64,000 nt of DNA from Boswellia sacra (lineage: Eukaryota; Streptophyta; Magnoliopsida; Sapindales; Burseraceae): assembly GCA_013180625.2 (NCBI GenBank), contig SNVD02016162.1:1-64000 (forward strand). The letters are read 5' to 3'. Shown piece after piece: positions 21,611 to 34,604 of the stretch (position 1 is the first letter of the stretch; each line of letters opens with the position of its first letter). The notes beneath the pieces were generated by a model that saw only the letters and a list, made by a program, of their open reading frames with translations, ran no database searches and had not been told where the DNA came from. The translations under genes and the position numbers were made by a program.

Positions 21611-24600
21611 GTTTGGAGCGATATGGTTGGGGAAATAATCAAGATTCCAAAGGCTAACTTTTGTCTTAATTAAACATCTTATTTATCTTTAGGCTATATT
21701 AATATATTATAAAGTGGGGTGATGATAAGGAATCCCCTAGGCATGTTTGGTAGCCCACATTGTACTGTATAAAAACTCTGCACTGCATTAATTTATACAG
21801 TACTTATGTTTAGAACAAATTTTACATTGTATTAAACAATACACTACATAATTTAATGTACCATATATTACATTGTCTAATACAGAGAAAAACCACCGCA
21901 TTACCTAGCACTACACAAAATTAATACGATTTTTTAAAATTTCTAACACTACGTGAAAAATGACTTTTTGCGACGAAATTTTTCGTCGCAAAAAGTTAAA
22001 ATTTCGTCGCAATAATTTTTTGCGACAAAAATAAATTCGTCGCGCTCCAGTCGCAATATGTGAGTCGCAATAGGTTTTTTTGCGACGATTCTGGAATTCC
22101 TCGCAAAAAGTCTTTTTGCGACAAAATTTTTCTCGCAAAAAGTGGTATTCTGCGACAAATATTTCGTCACAAAAAAGATCACATAACGTCAACTTTTTGC
22201 GACAAAATAAAAATTGTCGCAAAAGAGTATATTTTGCGACGAATTCCAATATTGTCGCAAATTGTTAGAAAACAACTCATTTTTTAATAAAATTATTTTA
22301 GTTAAAAAAGTTTATTGCGACCAATTTTTTCTCGCTAAATACTACCTTTAGCGACAAAAAATTCGTCGCAATAAATTTTTAACAAAAAAATTGATTTTTT
22401 TTAAGAATTTACAGATTTTATTTTTTAATTAGTTATAAATTTTAGAATAAATGACATGTCTCATTACACAACTTAATTCTTTATATTAATAATTTTATTA
22501 ATTAACAACAAATTACCAAAAATTTATCACAATATATTTTTACAATATATCAACCTTTGTACATAGCAAAATTAAAAAAAAAATACAAAAAAGAGAAAGA
22601 AAAATACAAAACTTCATCCTCCAAAAATTCTTTTGTTGTTGACTTTGTATGAATCCTCCAATCTTCAAGTACAAGCCATCTTCAAAAATACCTATTAAAA
22701 ACAAAAAAATAAAAATAAAATGTTAAGTAAAAATTAAAGCATAAAAAATGAGTTTATGAAAAAAACAATGTTGAAGAAGCAAAGAATTTGATAATGTTGA
22801 GAATGTTGAGTTGTATTCCATCTTCAAAAATACCTATCAAATAAAAGACAATAATATCAATCAAATATTAAAATAAATAAAAATATATTAAACTATTAAA
22901 GAAAATATATTATAACACAAAAGTAAAAGAAAGAGTAAAAGTATTTACCAAATGTTGGGAAAAGAAAAGGAGTAGAGAATTGGAAGTGATAGAAGAAAAT
23001 GAAACAATCCAAAATTAACCCATGTATATATAATAAAAGTTGGATATTTTGCGACAAAATTTTAACCTTTAGCGACGAAAATTTTGTTGCGAAATAGTTT
23101 TTAAAATTATGAAAAAAATCAAAGCGGGAAAAAGTTCGCCAAAAATTTTTTTTTGCGACAAAATTTTGATATTTTGCGACAAAATTTTCGTCGAGAAAGA
23201 GTTTCAAAATTTTGAAATTTCAAGAGCGGGAAAAAGTCCGCCCAAATTTCATTTTGCGACAAAAATTTTGATCTTTAGCGACAAATTTTTCGTCGCTAAA
23301 GAACTTGAAATTTTTAAAATTCTCAAGCGGGAATAAGTCCGCCTAAATTTTATTTCTTGCGACGAATATAAATTCGTATTTCGTCGCAAAAAACCTCATT
23401 TTGCGATGAAATTAAATCATCGCAAAACATCATATATTGCGACAAAATATTAATCTTTTTGCGACGAAAATTTCCTCACTAAAAATCTTTAAAAAAAATG
23501 TTAAAGACTCTTTTATTTGTCATAAAAAGTATACAAATGTGAAAATTATAATAAAAAACTAAGAAGATTTTGAAATTAATCATACTTGGACTTTGATAAT
23601 TATAAATTTATTTAGTAATTAAATAAATTTATCCAACATAATTAAATTTATTTAATATTAGGTTAAACCATACTTAGACTTGGATAATTATAAGTTTATT
23701 TATTAATTAAATTTTCATCCATAATTAAATTTATATAATATTGGATTGGTATTAAATAATTTGATGATAAATTAATAAATAATATAACAACCATATACAA
23801 TAGAAATATAAAACATCATATGGTATTTAATTATTTTTTATTGAGTATTAAAATGTTAATAAAATATGTACAACAACTCAAGAATTATTTAACAAGTGTA
23901 AACAATAGTTAGACATTTATACATATGTCATAGTTGTTATATGAGCAATTACAAAAAAAAAGTTTCTTTAGTGATCAATAAATAATTAATTATTGATATT
24001 ATAATCATATATGTAACAAAAAGATTCTATTCATTTTAGCTATAATTTATTTTAATTATCTATTTCTTTTAAAAACACTAAAAATATGTTTTACAAATTT
24101 AAAAAATTAATTTGTGATGGAGATAATTTAATTATTAACATATAAACGTATGTCATAATTGTCATATGTATTAAAGTGTTAACAAAATACACACAAGTCA
24201 ACTATTATTAATAAATGTATAATACTTAAACATCTATACATATGACATAATTGTCATGTGCGAGTTATTGAAAAATAATTTTTAATACTTTAATAAATAA
24301 ATAATCAAATATTCATATTATAATTATTATGTAACAAATGCATTTACTTTCAGTGAATATTTTTTATTATTTATTCATTTTACAAATGCTAACAATTAAT
24401 ATTTAAAATATCTTGACAAATGCAAACCATAAGTTTGTAATAGTTGTAATTTAATAATTGAATATCTATATATGTCATATTTGTTATTATAAGAAATTGA
24501 AAATAAGCTTTTCTAATTTGATTAGTAAATGATTACTTATTCATATTATAATTATATAAAAATGTAACAAAATTGCATTTATTTTCAAGTATAGAATGCC

Positions 24601-25262
24601 TTTAAATTAATTATCCATTTTTTTATAAAAATAACAATTATTAAAAATATTTTTTACAATTATAAAAAATATTTTTTTTCATATAAGTAATTTAATTATT
24701 AGACATATATACATATACATATGTTACAAGTATCATATGCATTACAAATTAAAAATTAGGTTTTGCCATTTACCAGTAAATGATTAATTATTCATATAGT
24801 AATCAATATGTAACAAATGTATTTATTTTTTGTTATAGAGTTCATTTTAATTATTTATCTCCCTTAAAATAAACTCTAACAATTGTTTAAAATATCTCAA
24901 CAATTTACTCAAAGCTATACGATAAAAATTAAAAGTCTAAGAGAAATATATTGTCTAAATTAATACACTTTATAACAAAAAAATAAAAAACATAATTATA
25001 GGCAACATTACATGATTATTAATTATTTATTTATTTATGTTTATTTGACATATAATTAAACGTTGAAAAATAAATTAGATTTTTAGAAGTTGGATTTTTT
25101 TTCCAATCTCATTTTCATCAATTAAAAATTAGTCATGGTAATAAGTTTATCATAATTGTAATTTAGCAGTTAGACATATATAAATCACACATAAATTAGA
25201 TTATATATAAATAATTAGCAATAAATTTTATGCTTGATTATTAGATTATTAACGATTCATAT

Positions 25263-25273
25263 CACACACACAC

Positions 25274-25320
<47 letters not shown>
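25263..25320. repeat. (CA)n microsatellite
   Basis: A CACACA run with one CG interruption is followed by a short TATATA and GAGAG. Confidence 0.95.
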
Positions 25321-25699
25321 GAGAGTTTATTTTAATTATTTATCTCTTTTACAAACACTAAATTTAGAATATCTTAATAGTTTTTCACATTTAAAAGCAT
25401 GAATGGAATCACAAATGGTCTTTTTTTTTAATAAAAATTTGTATGAATATCCAAATGACCTTACTATATTTATAAATTGTCAATTTATATAAAATCAAAT
25501 TAGATTTTTAATACTTTCTTTATTCTTTTTTTTGTCATTTTTTAAACAAAGACTTATATATTAGACGAACCACGAACAAAGAGAAGAAAGCAAAAGAGGA
25601 AAGTTATTAAGTTTTAATTTTAAAAAAATAACTTTTTGCGAGGAATATTTTCTCGCAAAAGGCCATATTTTGCGAGAATACATATTTTCGTCACAAAAT

Positions 25700-26760
25700 G
25701 TCCAGTATTGTCACGTGTTCATAATAAGTTAGACAGGCTTTTCGCGAGAAATTTTTTTTCGCAAAAGGTTAACTTTTTTGCGAGGAATTTATTGTCGCAA
25801 AAGATCACATTTCGCGACGAATCAAATTTTCGTCGCAAAATATCCAATATTGTCAAGTGCATAATAAATTAGAATGGCTTTTTGCGAGGAATTTTTTGTC
25901 GCAAAATGTGAATTTTTGCGAGAAAATTTTCGTCGCAAAATATGACTTTTTGCGAGGAAAATTTTCTCGCAAAAAGTCACATTTTGCGTGGAATCTCGTT
26001 TTTGTCGCAAAATGTCCAGTATTGCCACGTAAGCATGGTAAAATAAAATGACTTTTCGCGAGGAATTTTTTGTCGCAAAAAATCTATTTTTTGCGACAAA
26101 AAATTCCTCGCGAAAGGTCACATTTTGCGAGGAATCACGTTTTTGTCGCAAAATGTCCAGTATTGCCACGTAAGCATGGTAAAATACAATGACTTTTCGC
26201 GAGGAATTTTTTGTCGCAAAAGGTCTATTTTTTGCGACAAAAAATTCCTCGCGAAAGGTCACATTTTGCGAGGAATCACGTTTTTGTCGCAAAATGTCCA
26301 GTATTGCCACGTAAGCATGATAAATTAAAATGGCTTTTCGCGAGGAAGTTTTTGTCGCAAAAAATAGACCTTTTGCGACAAAAAATTCCTCGCGAAAGGT
26401 CACATTTTGCGAGGAATCATGTTTTTGTCGCAAAATATCCAGTATTGCCACGTGTGCATGGTAAATTAAAATAGCTTTTTGCGAGGAATTTTTTGTCGCA
26501 AAAAATAGATTTTTTGTCGCAAAAGATGGATTTTTTCCGAGGAAATTTTCCTCGCAAAAGGTCACATTTTGCGAGGAATAATTTTTTCGTCGCAAAATGT
26601 CAAGTATTGCCATATATGCATGGTGAATTAGAATGGCCTTTAGTGAGGAATTTTTTATCGCAAAATGTCTTTTTTTCGCGAGAAACATTATTTTGTCGCA
26701 AAAAATGTTCATGTTGCTATAAAATTTTTGTCACAAAATGACGTATGTGTGTTATACGTT
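25700..26760. repeat. ~142-bp tandem array with a long palindrome in each unit
   Basis: Units can be indexed by the segment CACGTAAGCATGGTAAA or variants near 25712, 25855, 26025, 26168, 26309, 26450 and 26611, giving about seven copies. Each holds an inverted pair built from CGCGAGGAATTTTTTGTCGC and its complement. In the unit at 26057-26116 the two 29-base arms are perfect, with a 2-base loop. Confidence 0.85.
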
Positions 26761-28372
26761 TTGCGATGAAAAATTTGTCGCAATAGGTTTATTTCGTCGC
26801 AAAAAAAACTTCTCTAATTAGTCACTCGAGTTTTTAGCGAGGAAATGAATATTCGTCGCTAAAGGTTTTATTTTGCGACGAAAAATTCCTCGCAAAATAT
26901 CTTTTTTTTGAAATGCTACCTTTTGTGACGAAATAATAATTTCGTCGCAAAAGGCCGCTTTTTGCGACGAATTTTATTTCGTCGCAAAAAATTTTGTCGC
27001 AAAAAACTGTTTTTCTTGTAGTGTAAATCTCCTCCTCCTGCATTTCTCTCTTCTCCACCAACGACTCTCTCTCATCTCCAGCATGACAGTCTCTCATCTC
27101 TGCCTCCACTACAGTCTCTCATCTCCATCATGGTTGTCGTCACTATCGCCATCTCCGTCACCATCGCTGTCGCCATCTTCATCACTATCTCAGTCTCTCT
27201 CTCGTCTCTATCTTCTGCTAACGTCTTCAGGTACCTTCACCTCCCTCTCTCTGTAAATGTCTCAAATTATTATCTCCTGCTCTCGGATTAATCTCACATT
27301 CATCTCCTGCTCTTGGATTTCGAATTTGATTATTTTCTAATCTGGGTTTATGCTGATTATTGTCTCTATAAATTTTTTCTAATTTATTTTGTGTGTACAT
27401 ATATGTTGATTCTTTCGTTTCTGATGTTGGTGTGGATTTGCTTTTGTGTCATCAAAAGCCTTAACCTCTTTAGCTCGATCATATTCGTGATACACCCTTA
27501 CGCTCATTTTGGAATTTTGTCGAACATCTGGTACACGAACTCCAAAACATGTATATTGTCACAAAACATGTATATTGCTCTGGTGATGCGGCAGCCTGAG
27601 CCTGGATTAAGTAAAGAAGGTGGAAATTAAGGGCGGAGATTGAGCTGGGTGAATGTCTCCAAAAAACGGAGCAGGGCGACTATGGTCCTCGCAAGACAAA
27701 TTGACATTCATTCTTTTCACTCTCTTCTCCAGCAATCACAAATGCCATTTATTGTTCTCCTGCTCACACTGACACTGAATATTCTCTTTCGCTTCTCGTT
27801 GTTTTGTTTGCCTCAGAACATTAAGTTGTAATTATAATTATAATTGTTATCTTGTGTCTTTGACTTTTGGCATTTATTCCATGTAAAACACTAGAAACTA
27901 TCCCAGTTTGTTGCAATATATATGTTACTGACTTATTACATTTTGTTTATAGTTGTTTTCAATTATTTTGATCATTGTGATCAAAATTTAGAGCTACTTT
28001 GCGGTGATATCTTTTGTTTTCCTTTTTGGGATATTCTGGTTTCAATAAATTGAAAAATGTAAGCATGCATATGGGTTTTCTAGCTACTAATTGGTCTTTC
28101 AACCCCAGAAGCTTTCTGGCGTTTGGCTCATCTTTTGGAAACTTCCATTTTTTATATCAGCAGTTTCTGACTTTGGCAGATCCTCAACACCATTTATGAT
28201 AAGCTGCTTATTATTTCTCATATAATTTCAACAAAAAATCTAGTTAAAGAGGTAAAATCTTTTCATAGTGATCATAACACTTTTCATTAATTTTGTCCAA
28301 ATTTAATCAAGTTTGGAAGTTAGAAACATAGGTTTTGTAGTTCTGTGTTGTTGATGATTGTTGATTTTTCAG

Positions 28373-28893
28373 CTGGGAGGTAAGCGAGTTGGGATTGTTG
28401 GATTGGGAAGCATTGGCTCGCTTGTTGCTAAAAGACTAGAGGCATTTGGATGCTGCATATCTTACAATTCAAGGAAGCAAAAACCATCTGTTCCATACCC
28501 TTTCTACTCGAATGTCTGTGAACTTGCAGCCAAAAGTGATGTCCTCATCATTTGTTGTGTATTAAGTGATGAAACTCGCCACATGATTAATAAGTGTTGT
28601 TGGCATTAGGCAAGGAAGGAGTCATTACTAATATTGGATGTGGAGCTATTGTTGATGAGCAGGAATTGGTGCGGTGTCTAGTGCAAGGAGAGATTAAAGG
28701 AGCTGGTTTGGATGTGTTTGAGAATATGCCTGATGTTCCTAAAGAGCTTTTCACATTGGATAATGTTGTTCTATCACCATATTCTGCTGTATTTACATGG
28801 GAAACCTTCAAGGATCGGCAAAATCTTGTGGTGGAAAACTTGGAAGCTTTCTTTTCAAATAAACCATTACTCACACCAGTTGTGGATGACTGA
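28373..28893 (+). pseudogene. Broken hydroxypyruvate/glyoxylate reductase exon (HPR2/HPR3-like)
   Basis: After a TTTTTCAG acceptor, the frame reads LGGKRVGIVGLGSIGSLVAK, the GxGxxG nucleotide-binding motif of D-2-hydroxyacid dehydrogenases. After a frameshift near 28590-28600 it continues [20 protein letters not shown], then [22 protein letters not shown] and a C-terminal [13 protein letters not shown] followed by TGA. The family's NIGRG Arg is Cys here, and the catalytic His (PHSAVF) is Tyr. The first exon, holding most of the substrate-binding domain, is absent. It therefore encodes no active NADPH-dependent reductase of the photorespiratory pathway. It lies inside the CATGTTTGG-ended composite and was probably captured as genomic DNA because the intron end is kept. 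Confidence 0.85.
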
Positions 28894-30180
28894 ATGGGTT
28901 CCTGTTTCTATGTTTTTTTCCTCCATTAGTTCGGAAAGCTTATTGCCTCTTGATCTTTTTCTTTCGTGGAAGTGATGTATTGTTAAAGTGTTGATTTATA
29001 ATTGTCTTTCTTAACAAACAATCTCGGTGCCTAAGCATTGTAATTGGCACATTGAACTCTATTTATTTATGATCCTTTTATGGTGTCATACTTGGAGAAA
29101 ATCATTCCCTGTGAAACTGAATTTCATTTCTGGCAAAAGAGAATAACTCAGGGACATGATTGTTGCAATCATATAGCGGTCTTGCGTCAGTTCTCTACAT
29201 TTCTCTCCGCTTCTTTTTTGCATTTTGGTTTGTTTCGCTCCAAAACAACAGAACATCAGCCAATTTCGTTAATCCGTGATTCAACTCACTGTTTTGGACT
29301 GAGTGCAAGGTACTAGAGTTGATGGAGGGCCTCTACCTTCCATCCCCTGGACAAAGAGAGGGCGGGCAGAATTTACTACTTGCCATTGCTATGTCTCTTC
29401 TTGTTACACTACCAAGAATCATGGATTGCAAAGACTTGTAGCGATGCAAGAAGCGAATATAAAAAATCTCAGCTTTTAAGTCATTGAAGGGTATTTGGAG
29501 ACAAGCATTTGTGGAGAAACTTCTTCTTCGAGAAAGCTCGTGATTGAAGTCATGGGATTTGATTTTTGATTGTAGAGTATGTTGCAGCTTTGGAGTATGA
29601 GATACTTCTCTGTGCAGTTGCTTGTTTTGTGGTGTAGACATAGAGGATTTTATTGGTTGTGCAAAAATTTTAGTTATGTTTTGGACATGAGGGATTTTAT
29701 TGGTTGTGGAAACAATTTAGTTGTGTTTTGTTTTGTCAAGGGGGATATTTTTGTTGCTTTACATGTGTAATGTTTTGTTTTTGTTGGGTGATATTGTTGT
29801 GATGCTAGTCAAAAGATTTTGTTTTTGTTGCTTGATATTGAATGGATTTCTTTTATTTATATTCTTGTTATGTAAACTACATTATAAAAGTTTATACAAC
29901 TTTAACTATAGCTATTTTTAAGGTTTTTGTATGATTTTTATTTTGTTTTTGTTAAATTTATATAAATTAAATATAAGGAAGATTATATATTTTTATAATT
30001 GTAGGTTATAATTATTTTATTTAGTATTTAATTTATTTAATTTGGTATAAAAATGATATTTAATAATATGTTGTTAATTTTTGAAATGAAAGATAATATG
30101 ATACAATTTAAAAATACTCCAAACATAAATATAGTATTATATAGTATAAAAAATAGTACAGTGCAATGTTTCACTAAACA
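28894..30180. other. No gene seen; interior of the CATGTTTGG composite
   Basis: The sequence after the reductase relic first looks like a transcribed 3' flank and then becomes increasingly AT-rich toward the right end. Short frames lack any recognisable protein feature. Confidence 0.4.
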
Positions 30181-32122
30181 TCCACTATATTATGCATAAC
30201 ATTAATTAATATAATATAATACAATGCAATACAATTATTAAAAATAATACTATATAATGTCACGCGCCAAACATGACCATCAAATCGTAAACAAATCAAA
30301 ATTTCTAAGGAATTCGATTCCTTCATTTGAGGAGGTAAAATTCCCCTCTCATAGGCAAGAAAGCCTCTTTCGGTCCTCATCATAAACTACTCTTTTAATA
30401 AACCTAAATTCATGTGATTATTTGATTAAATATTTTGTCCAACTCCTTATTAAATTATATAAGTAATGAGATTAGAGTCGTCTCAGAAGTTATCGAGACA
30501 ACCCTATTGTGTCACCTTCAATTCTATTATATAAAATTGAAATTTTTTATCATAAGTTTTATTGAGAACGAACTTGCCTTAGATGTAAAAAATGTGAGAA
30601 TAATTTTCAGTCACCAGCTCATGTATGGCGTCCACCATCACTACTAGCTAATTGATCGAGTAATTCAATTAAGAAAGATCATAATTTCAGAACTATGTAA
30701 ACAAAAATATATTAACCTTTCCATGATAAATTATACATAATTTGTTTTCTTATCAATAATTGGAATAGGATTTGGGAAATTTAAAAAAACTAATCAAATT
30801 TAAATGAACAATATTCATATCATCCTTGCGGTTTGCCTAACTTTTAGAAGATCATACCCCTTGAAGTTTCAAAGATAAATAAGAGCATTCTTCAATTTTA
30901 AATTTAATTAGCACGTTCATAACGTAAAATGTAAATTCAACAACTTCACTTTTCTGATTTTTAATTTTTTTAATAGATTAATACTTAATCAAAATATTTG
31001 AATAAAAATAAAGGAAATTGCTTCTCTTTATTCACAAGATTTCTTATTAGAAAAAGAATTTAATTTCATGGACAGTGAAACAAGCAAAAAGGCAAAACTT
31101 CAAATATCCACTAATAATGGACTCTATTCAAGCTTCCTGCATACACTTACAGTCGAAGCATTTGGACCTTCTATGATTGCAATGTTTAATTTGCAGACCT
31201 CACCCTAGCTGATGTCAATGCCTTCTTCCTGGTTCCGTCACACATATCCAGTTAGATAACCCACATAAATTTGGGTTAATTTAAAAAATGATAAAATAAT
31301 GTTCCTAAAAAAATATAATTGAGATATCATATTCATAAATTCTAAAACCTTAGCTATGATCGTAACTACAAACCTACAAACTGATTATAAGCTTTTTTAA
31401 CTTTCGATTTTTTATGTCTGATAACTCTTTTTGAGCGTTTGAGTTCTCAGCATTCCTCAGCACTCAATAAAAAAAAAATTATTCAGTTTGCCGGATTAGA
31501 ATCGTGACATCTAAATCTTTTTTTTGTCTGGTCATTCTTAAAATCACGCCCTTGGCTTTGATTGTTTTTTAGAATTTCTCTATGAATAGAAGGACTAGAT
31601 ATCAGAATGACTATATGAAAGGATAAAATTAAGTGTACTAGCCTCTTTTCTTCCGGGGTCACATGGCTTAAATCGTCCAACCCGTCAATATTTTGTGTAG
31701 TGAGTGTTCTGCCCTGAGCACTCTGATGAAGCTGCCGGCTGCTCATAAAGTCATTAAAGTGTCACATGCAGAGAATCACACTGGTTTCAGACTGTCAGTA
31801 AAATGAAAATTCGTGGAACTGGAACTGGCCTGATGGTCTCCACAATAGCTTGATCATCTTGTTGGTCACTATCGAATTGAGCATGATTTTTCCCAGCTAT
31901 GGCAGATTAAGCAATTATTTGAGACATTTGCTAAATTATTGCTCCCCACATGATTCATGAACGAGGTTATCCTCGTGCAATCCCATATGACCACAAGCAA
32001 TTTCTTGCATGGAAGATCTGAGCCCACGGCCCAATGCAAAGCAACATGCACCAGATGGAACAAGACCTCTTTATGGATACATTTCGAAGTTTCTATCACA
32101 GACCACCTCTACCCATATAGAG

Positions 32123-32168
32123 GAATAAGTTTTGGGATATGTATATATACATATCCCAAAACTTATTC
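32123..32168. repeat. Perfect 46-bp palindrome
   Basis: The 23-base half-site begins GAATAAGTTTTGGGATATG and is followed without spacer by its exact complement. I checked the whole 46 bases by reverse complementing. Confidence 0.97.
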
Positions 32169-32749
32169 AAAATTATAAGTATAAATTTAAAATCATCACA
32201 TTTTATTCATGATATCATCACACTATCTACATGACAAATTTATATTAAATACATATTGTTTGAGATATAAAATTTGGGATACAATTTGAAAAAAAAAATC
32301 ATTATTCATAAAAATTAAAATGCATTTATTTTCTCAAATCTTAACAAACTTACAGGTGATTTATGAAATTATCGCTATAATTTTCATAGAAAACTAGCCT
32401 ATGAGAAAGGGAAAAAAAAAATTTAATGCGACTGCTGTATCTTACCATATTGTCTTTTTTAGTTGATATGTACATAGACTACAAGAAAAATATAAAATTA
32501 GGTAAGTTCTTACATTGCCTTCCCTTCCCTCTATGACAATTGCACTTTTGCCCTCTAAATAGTATGCTTTGTTCCACTGGGGGAATTTTAATCCCTGTAA
32601 TTGCAGAACTACTTTTTATGCCCAATTAAAAAAAAAATAATAAAGCTCGAAACTAAATAGATTTAAAAAACTAAGAAAATTAATGTATGCTGATGTAAAA
32701 AAAAAATTATTAAAAACAAAAACTTGAGTTTTGTTATTTTTCACCGACT

Positions 32750-33060
32750 TTTAAGGTAATTATTTAACTTAAGGATAAAATTTAAATTATAATTATCAAC
32801 AAAATATAAAAAATGTAGGACTAGGCATCTTGCTTTGGGCTACTCAGCCAATTGTTAGGAAGAAATGGGTTGCATACATCAGCTTCTGCAATGGTCAATC
32901 TCTGCCCAGCCCAATTCTCGTCCACATACCTAGACTGTCTTTCCAAGGTATTCATCCTTTGGAATTTCAACATTTTTAATTGAGAATTCATTACTTCTTA
33001 ACGTAGCATATATCATTCCTATAATTATACTTAGAATTGAAACGGTTTTCAAAAACCTTT
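32750..33060 (+). repeat. Dispersed duplicate of 60795-61145
   Basis: Shared segments in order are GGCATCTTG-TTTGGGCTACT, GCCCAATTCTCGTCCACATA, CTTTCCAAGG-ATTCA, GGAATT-CAACATTTTTA, GAGAATTCATTA and ATTATACTTAGAATT. It has no coding potential. It may be another host segment duplicated with the gene cluster or a dispersed repeat. Confidence 0.6.
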
Positions 33061-34139
33061 ATTGTACCTATAGCTCTAAAAATTAAAGACTTTGGTTATT
33101 GGAATTCTTCAATCTATTAGATAGTAGTCAACATGGTTGCTAATATATATGCGTCGTCCTTTGACAGGAAGCTTCTGGTGAGTGCAAATTTTTCTCTCAT
33201 TTTTTACATCTAACAAGTTTGTTTTCGTTAAAACTTATAAAAAGAATTTCAATTATAATAGCATCAAACTTGACATTGTATAAGTTAATTTTCATTGAAC
33301 TATGTTACACTTACAATCCACATACAACTAACTCTTCTTACAATTTGAGTTAAGAATTATTCACTGAAGGAGAAGGAAAAAACAAAGTGAATTGTGGGTG
33401 TAGTATTATTCATTTTCATAGCTTCTGAGGTGGCTCTAATGTCTAATCTAAATGTTGTTCATGTACTATATCCATAAATTTTCATTAAATAAATAATAAG
33501 AGTGAACAAATATTTTTTAATCAAATAAGGACATGAATTTAGGTTTATTAAAGGGTAGCTTTTGATTGATACTAAAAATTTCAAAGAGCGACGGAAAGAG
33601 GATTTCTTCTCACCCATGAAGAAGGTGAATTTTCAATTTTATTCCCCTAAATAACAAATCCAATTCCTTAGAAATTTGAATTATTCATGATTTGGAATAC
33701 GAAACAAAAAAAAATAAGGATTCTTTAAGTAATCTTGATTGCTTCCCTCCTATATCACTTGCAATTTATAATAAATATGGCCGAAAGGTGATTGAGATTT
33801 TATAAATCAAGATAAAAGTTACCCTTTGGAATACGTGATTTTTTCCCCCTATACATTACCCCAACCAGCATGTCTTGAAGGAAAATGAGATCTTATAGGG
33901 CAAAAGATTAACTGAATGATATAGATAATATTACTTGATGAGTAAAAAAAAATAAATGATGGAGAGATTATATTTTTAATATGAAAATTATCTATCCAAT
34001 AATATTTTGTCAACTCATGTGATATACAAAGCTATTGTGAATATAAAATTATTCATAAAATTTAGTCACATGTGAAGTCTCTCTTTTGTCACTTAATTTA
34101 TTAAAATTCTCTCTCTGCCCCTTCTTTTTTCATGTTTGA

Positions 34140-34604
34140 TCTATGATGGACAGTATAAGTGATTTACAAAACATATACAATTAAATTACTTAGTTTTTAT
34201 GAAAGCTAGCAAAGGTGCACTTATATATGCTGATGCCTGTAAAGACGTGTAATATTTATTTAATTAGGGTGCTTTAGATATAAAAGGTTTAATTAATAAT
34301 TAAGAAAGAACTCAACGTGTATAATTGTAATAAAAAAATCAACAATGACGGGATAAGAGATCTTTAATTACTAAAGAAACTGTGTGGCAGTAAAGTTAAG
34401 CATCAAGCATCCCTTCCTTTAGCCCGAGTTAAATCATTTTGTAATAGGGCTCCTTTAATTGCTTTTTGCATGCATGCTGCCACGGCGTGGGACGACCAAA
34501 ATGGCTTTCTATATATATGAAACCTTCCCAACTAATATCTTGCATCGATAAATATACTCAATAGTCTGCTTCCCCTAGCTGTTTCTTCTTTGAAATCGAA
34601 AAAA
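34140..34604 (+). promoter_or_regulatory. Promoter and leader of the frameshifted CC-only copy
   Basis: The conserved block is complete here: GCTAGCAAAGGTGCACTTAT, TTAATTAGGGTGCTTTAGAT, AGATCTTTAATTACTAAAG, CTGTGTGGCAGTAAAGTTAA, GAGTTAAATCATTTTGTAAT, GCATGCATGC (RY core) at about 34467 and CTATATATATGAAACC, a probable TATA box, near 34510. Confidence 0.6.

Larger units (their letters stand above)
21947..27023. mobile_element. Non-autonomous CACTA element packed with GCGACGAA motifs
   Basis: The left end is CACTACGTGAAAAATGAC and the right end is CTGTTTTTCTTGTAGTG. TAA at 21944-21946 is repeated at 27024-27026. Both subterminal regions (about 21960-23490 and 25630-27005) hold dozens of TTTTGCGACGAA / TTCGTCGCAAAA motifs in alternating orientation. 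The centre (23500-25600) is AT-rich and empty. There is no transposase. Reading frames in the motif arrays encode Arg/Lys/Phe-rich repeats and are not genes. Confidence 0.92.
21740..30277. mobile_element. Composite element with CATGTTTGG ends, split by CACTA
   Basis: GGCATGTTTGGTAGCCCACA at the left, and the reverse complement of the right end (GGTCATGTTTGGCGCGTGAC), form an imperfect terminal inverted repeat. AT-rich TATTATATAGTA-like subterminal sequence lies at the right end, and the left end has TGTACTGTATAAAA-like sequence. A similar end pair bounds 36517-46536. No clear target duplication was found, so the two ends may not belong to one insertion. Its interior holds a hydroxypyruvate-reductase exon (28373-28893) and the CACTA element 21947-27023. 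Confidence 0.5.
30292..33690. repeat. Inverted repeat arms ~150-180 bp apart by 3 kb
   Basis: The reverse complement of 30292-30442 matches 33507-33690. Both contain AAATA-TTTAATCAAATAA, ACATGAATTTAGGTTTATTA, GACGGAAAGAGG-like and CCTTAGAAATTT segments in order. The arms may be the ends of an old inverted-repeat transposon or two oppositely placed copies of one. I saw no gene between them. Short minus frames at 31483-32099 are not recognisable. Confidence 0.5.

Noticed and set aside
22060..23336. Several short frames rich in Arg/Lys/Phe
   Set aside because: They come from the TTTTGCGACGAA motif clusters of the CACTA element.
25822..26712. A 296-codon minus-strand reading frame with repeated ATKNSSRKVI-like units
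   Set aside because: It lies wholly in the ~142-bp tandem array. The protein repeats mirror the DNA repeat, and opposite-strand frames are equally open, so it is a by-product of GCGACGAA motifs.
21947..27023. A CRISPR-like array
   Set aside because: Repeats alternate in orientation and vary in spacing, lie between CACTA ends with a 3-bp duplication, and the DNA is plant nuclear.
27313..27831. Two short plus-strand frames as genes
   Set aside because: They are hydrophobic T-rich translations without motif support, in intron-like DNA before the captured reductase exon.
31483..32099. Minus-strand frames of 87 and 76 codons
   Set aside because: They have some protein-like composition but no recognised family and no supporting splice or promoter context. 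They are too weak to list as genes.
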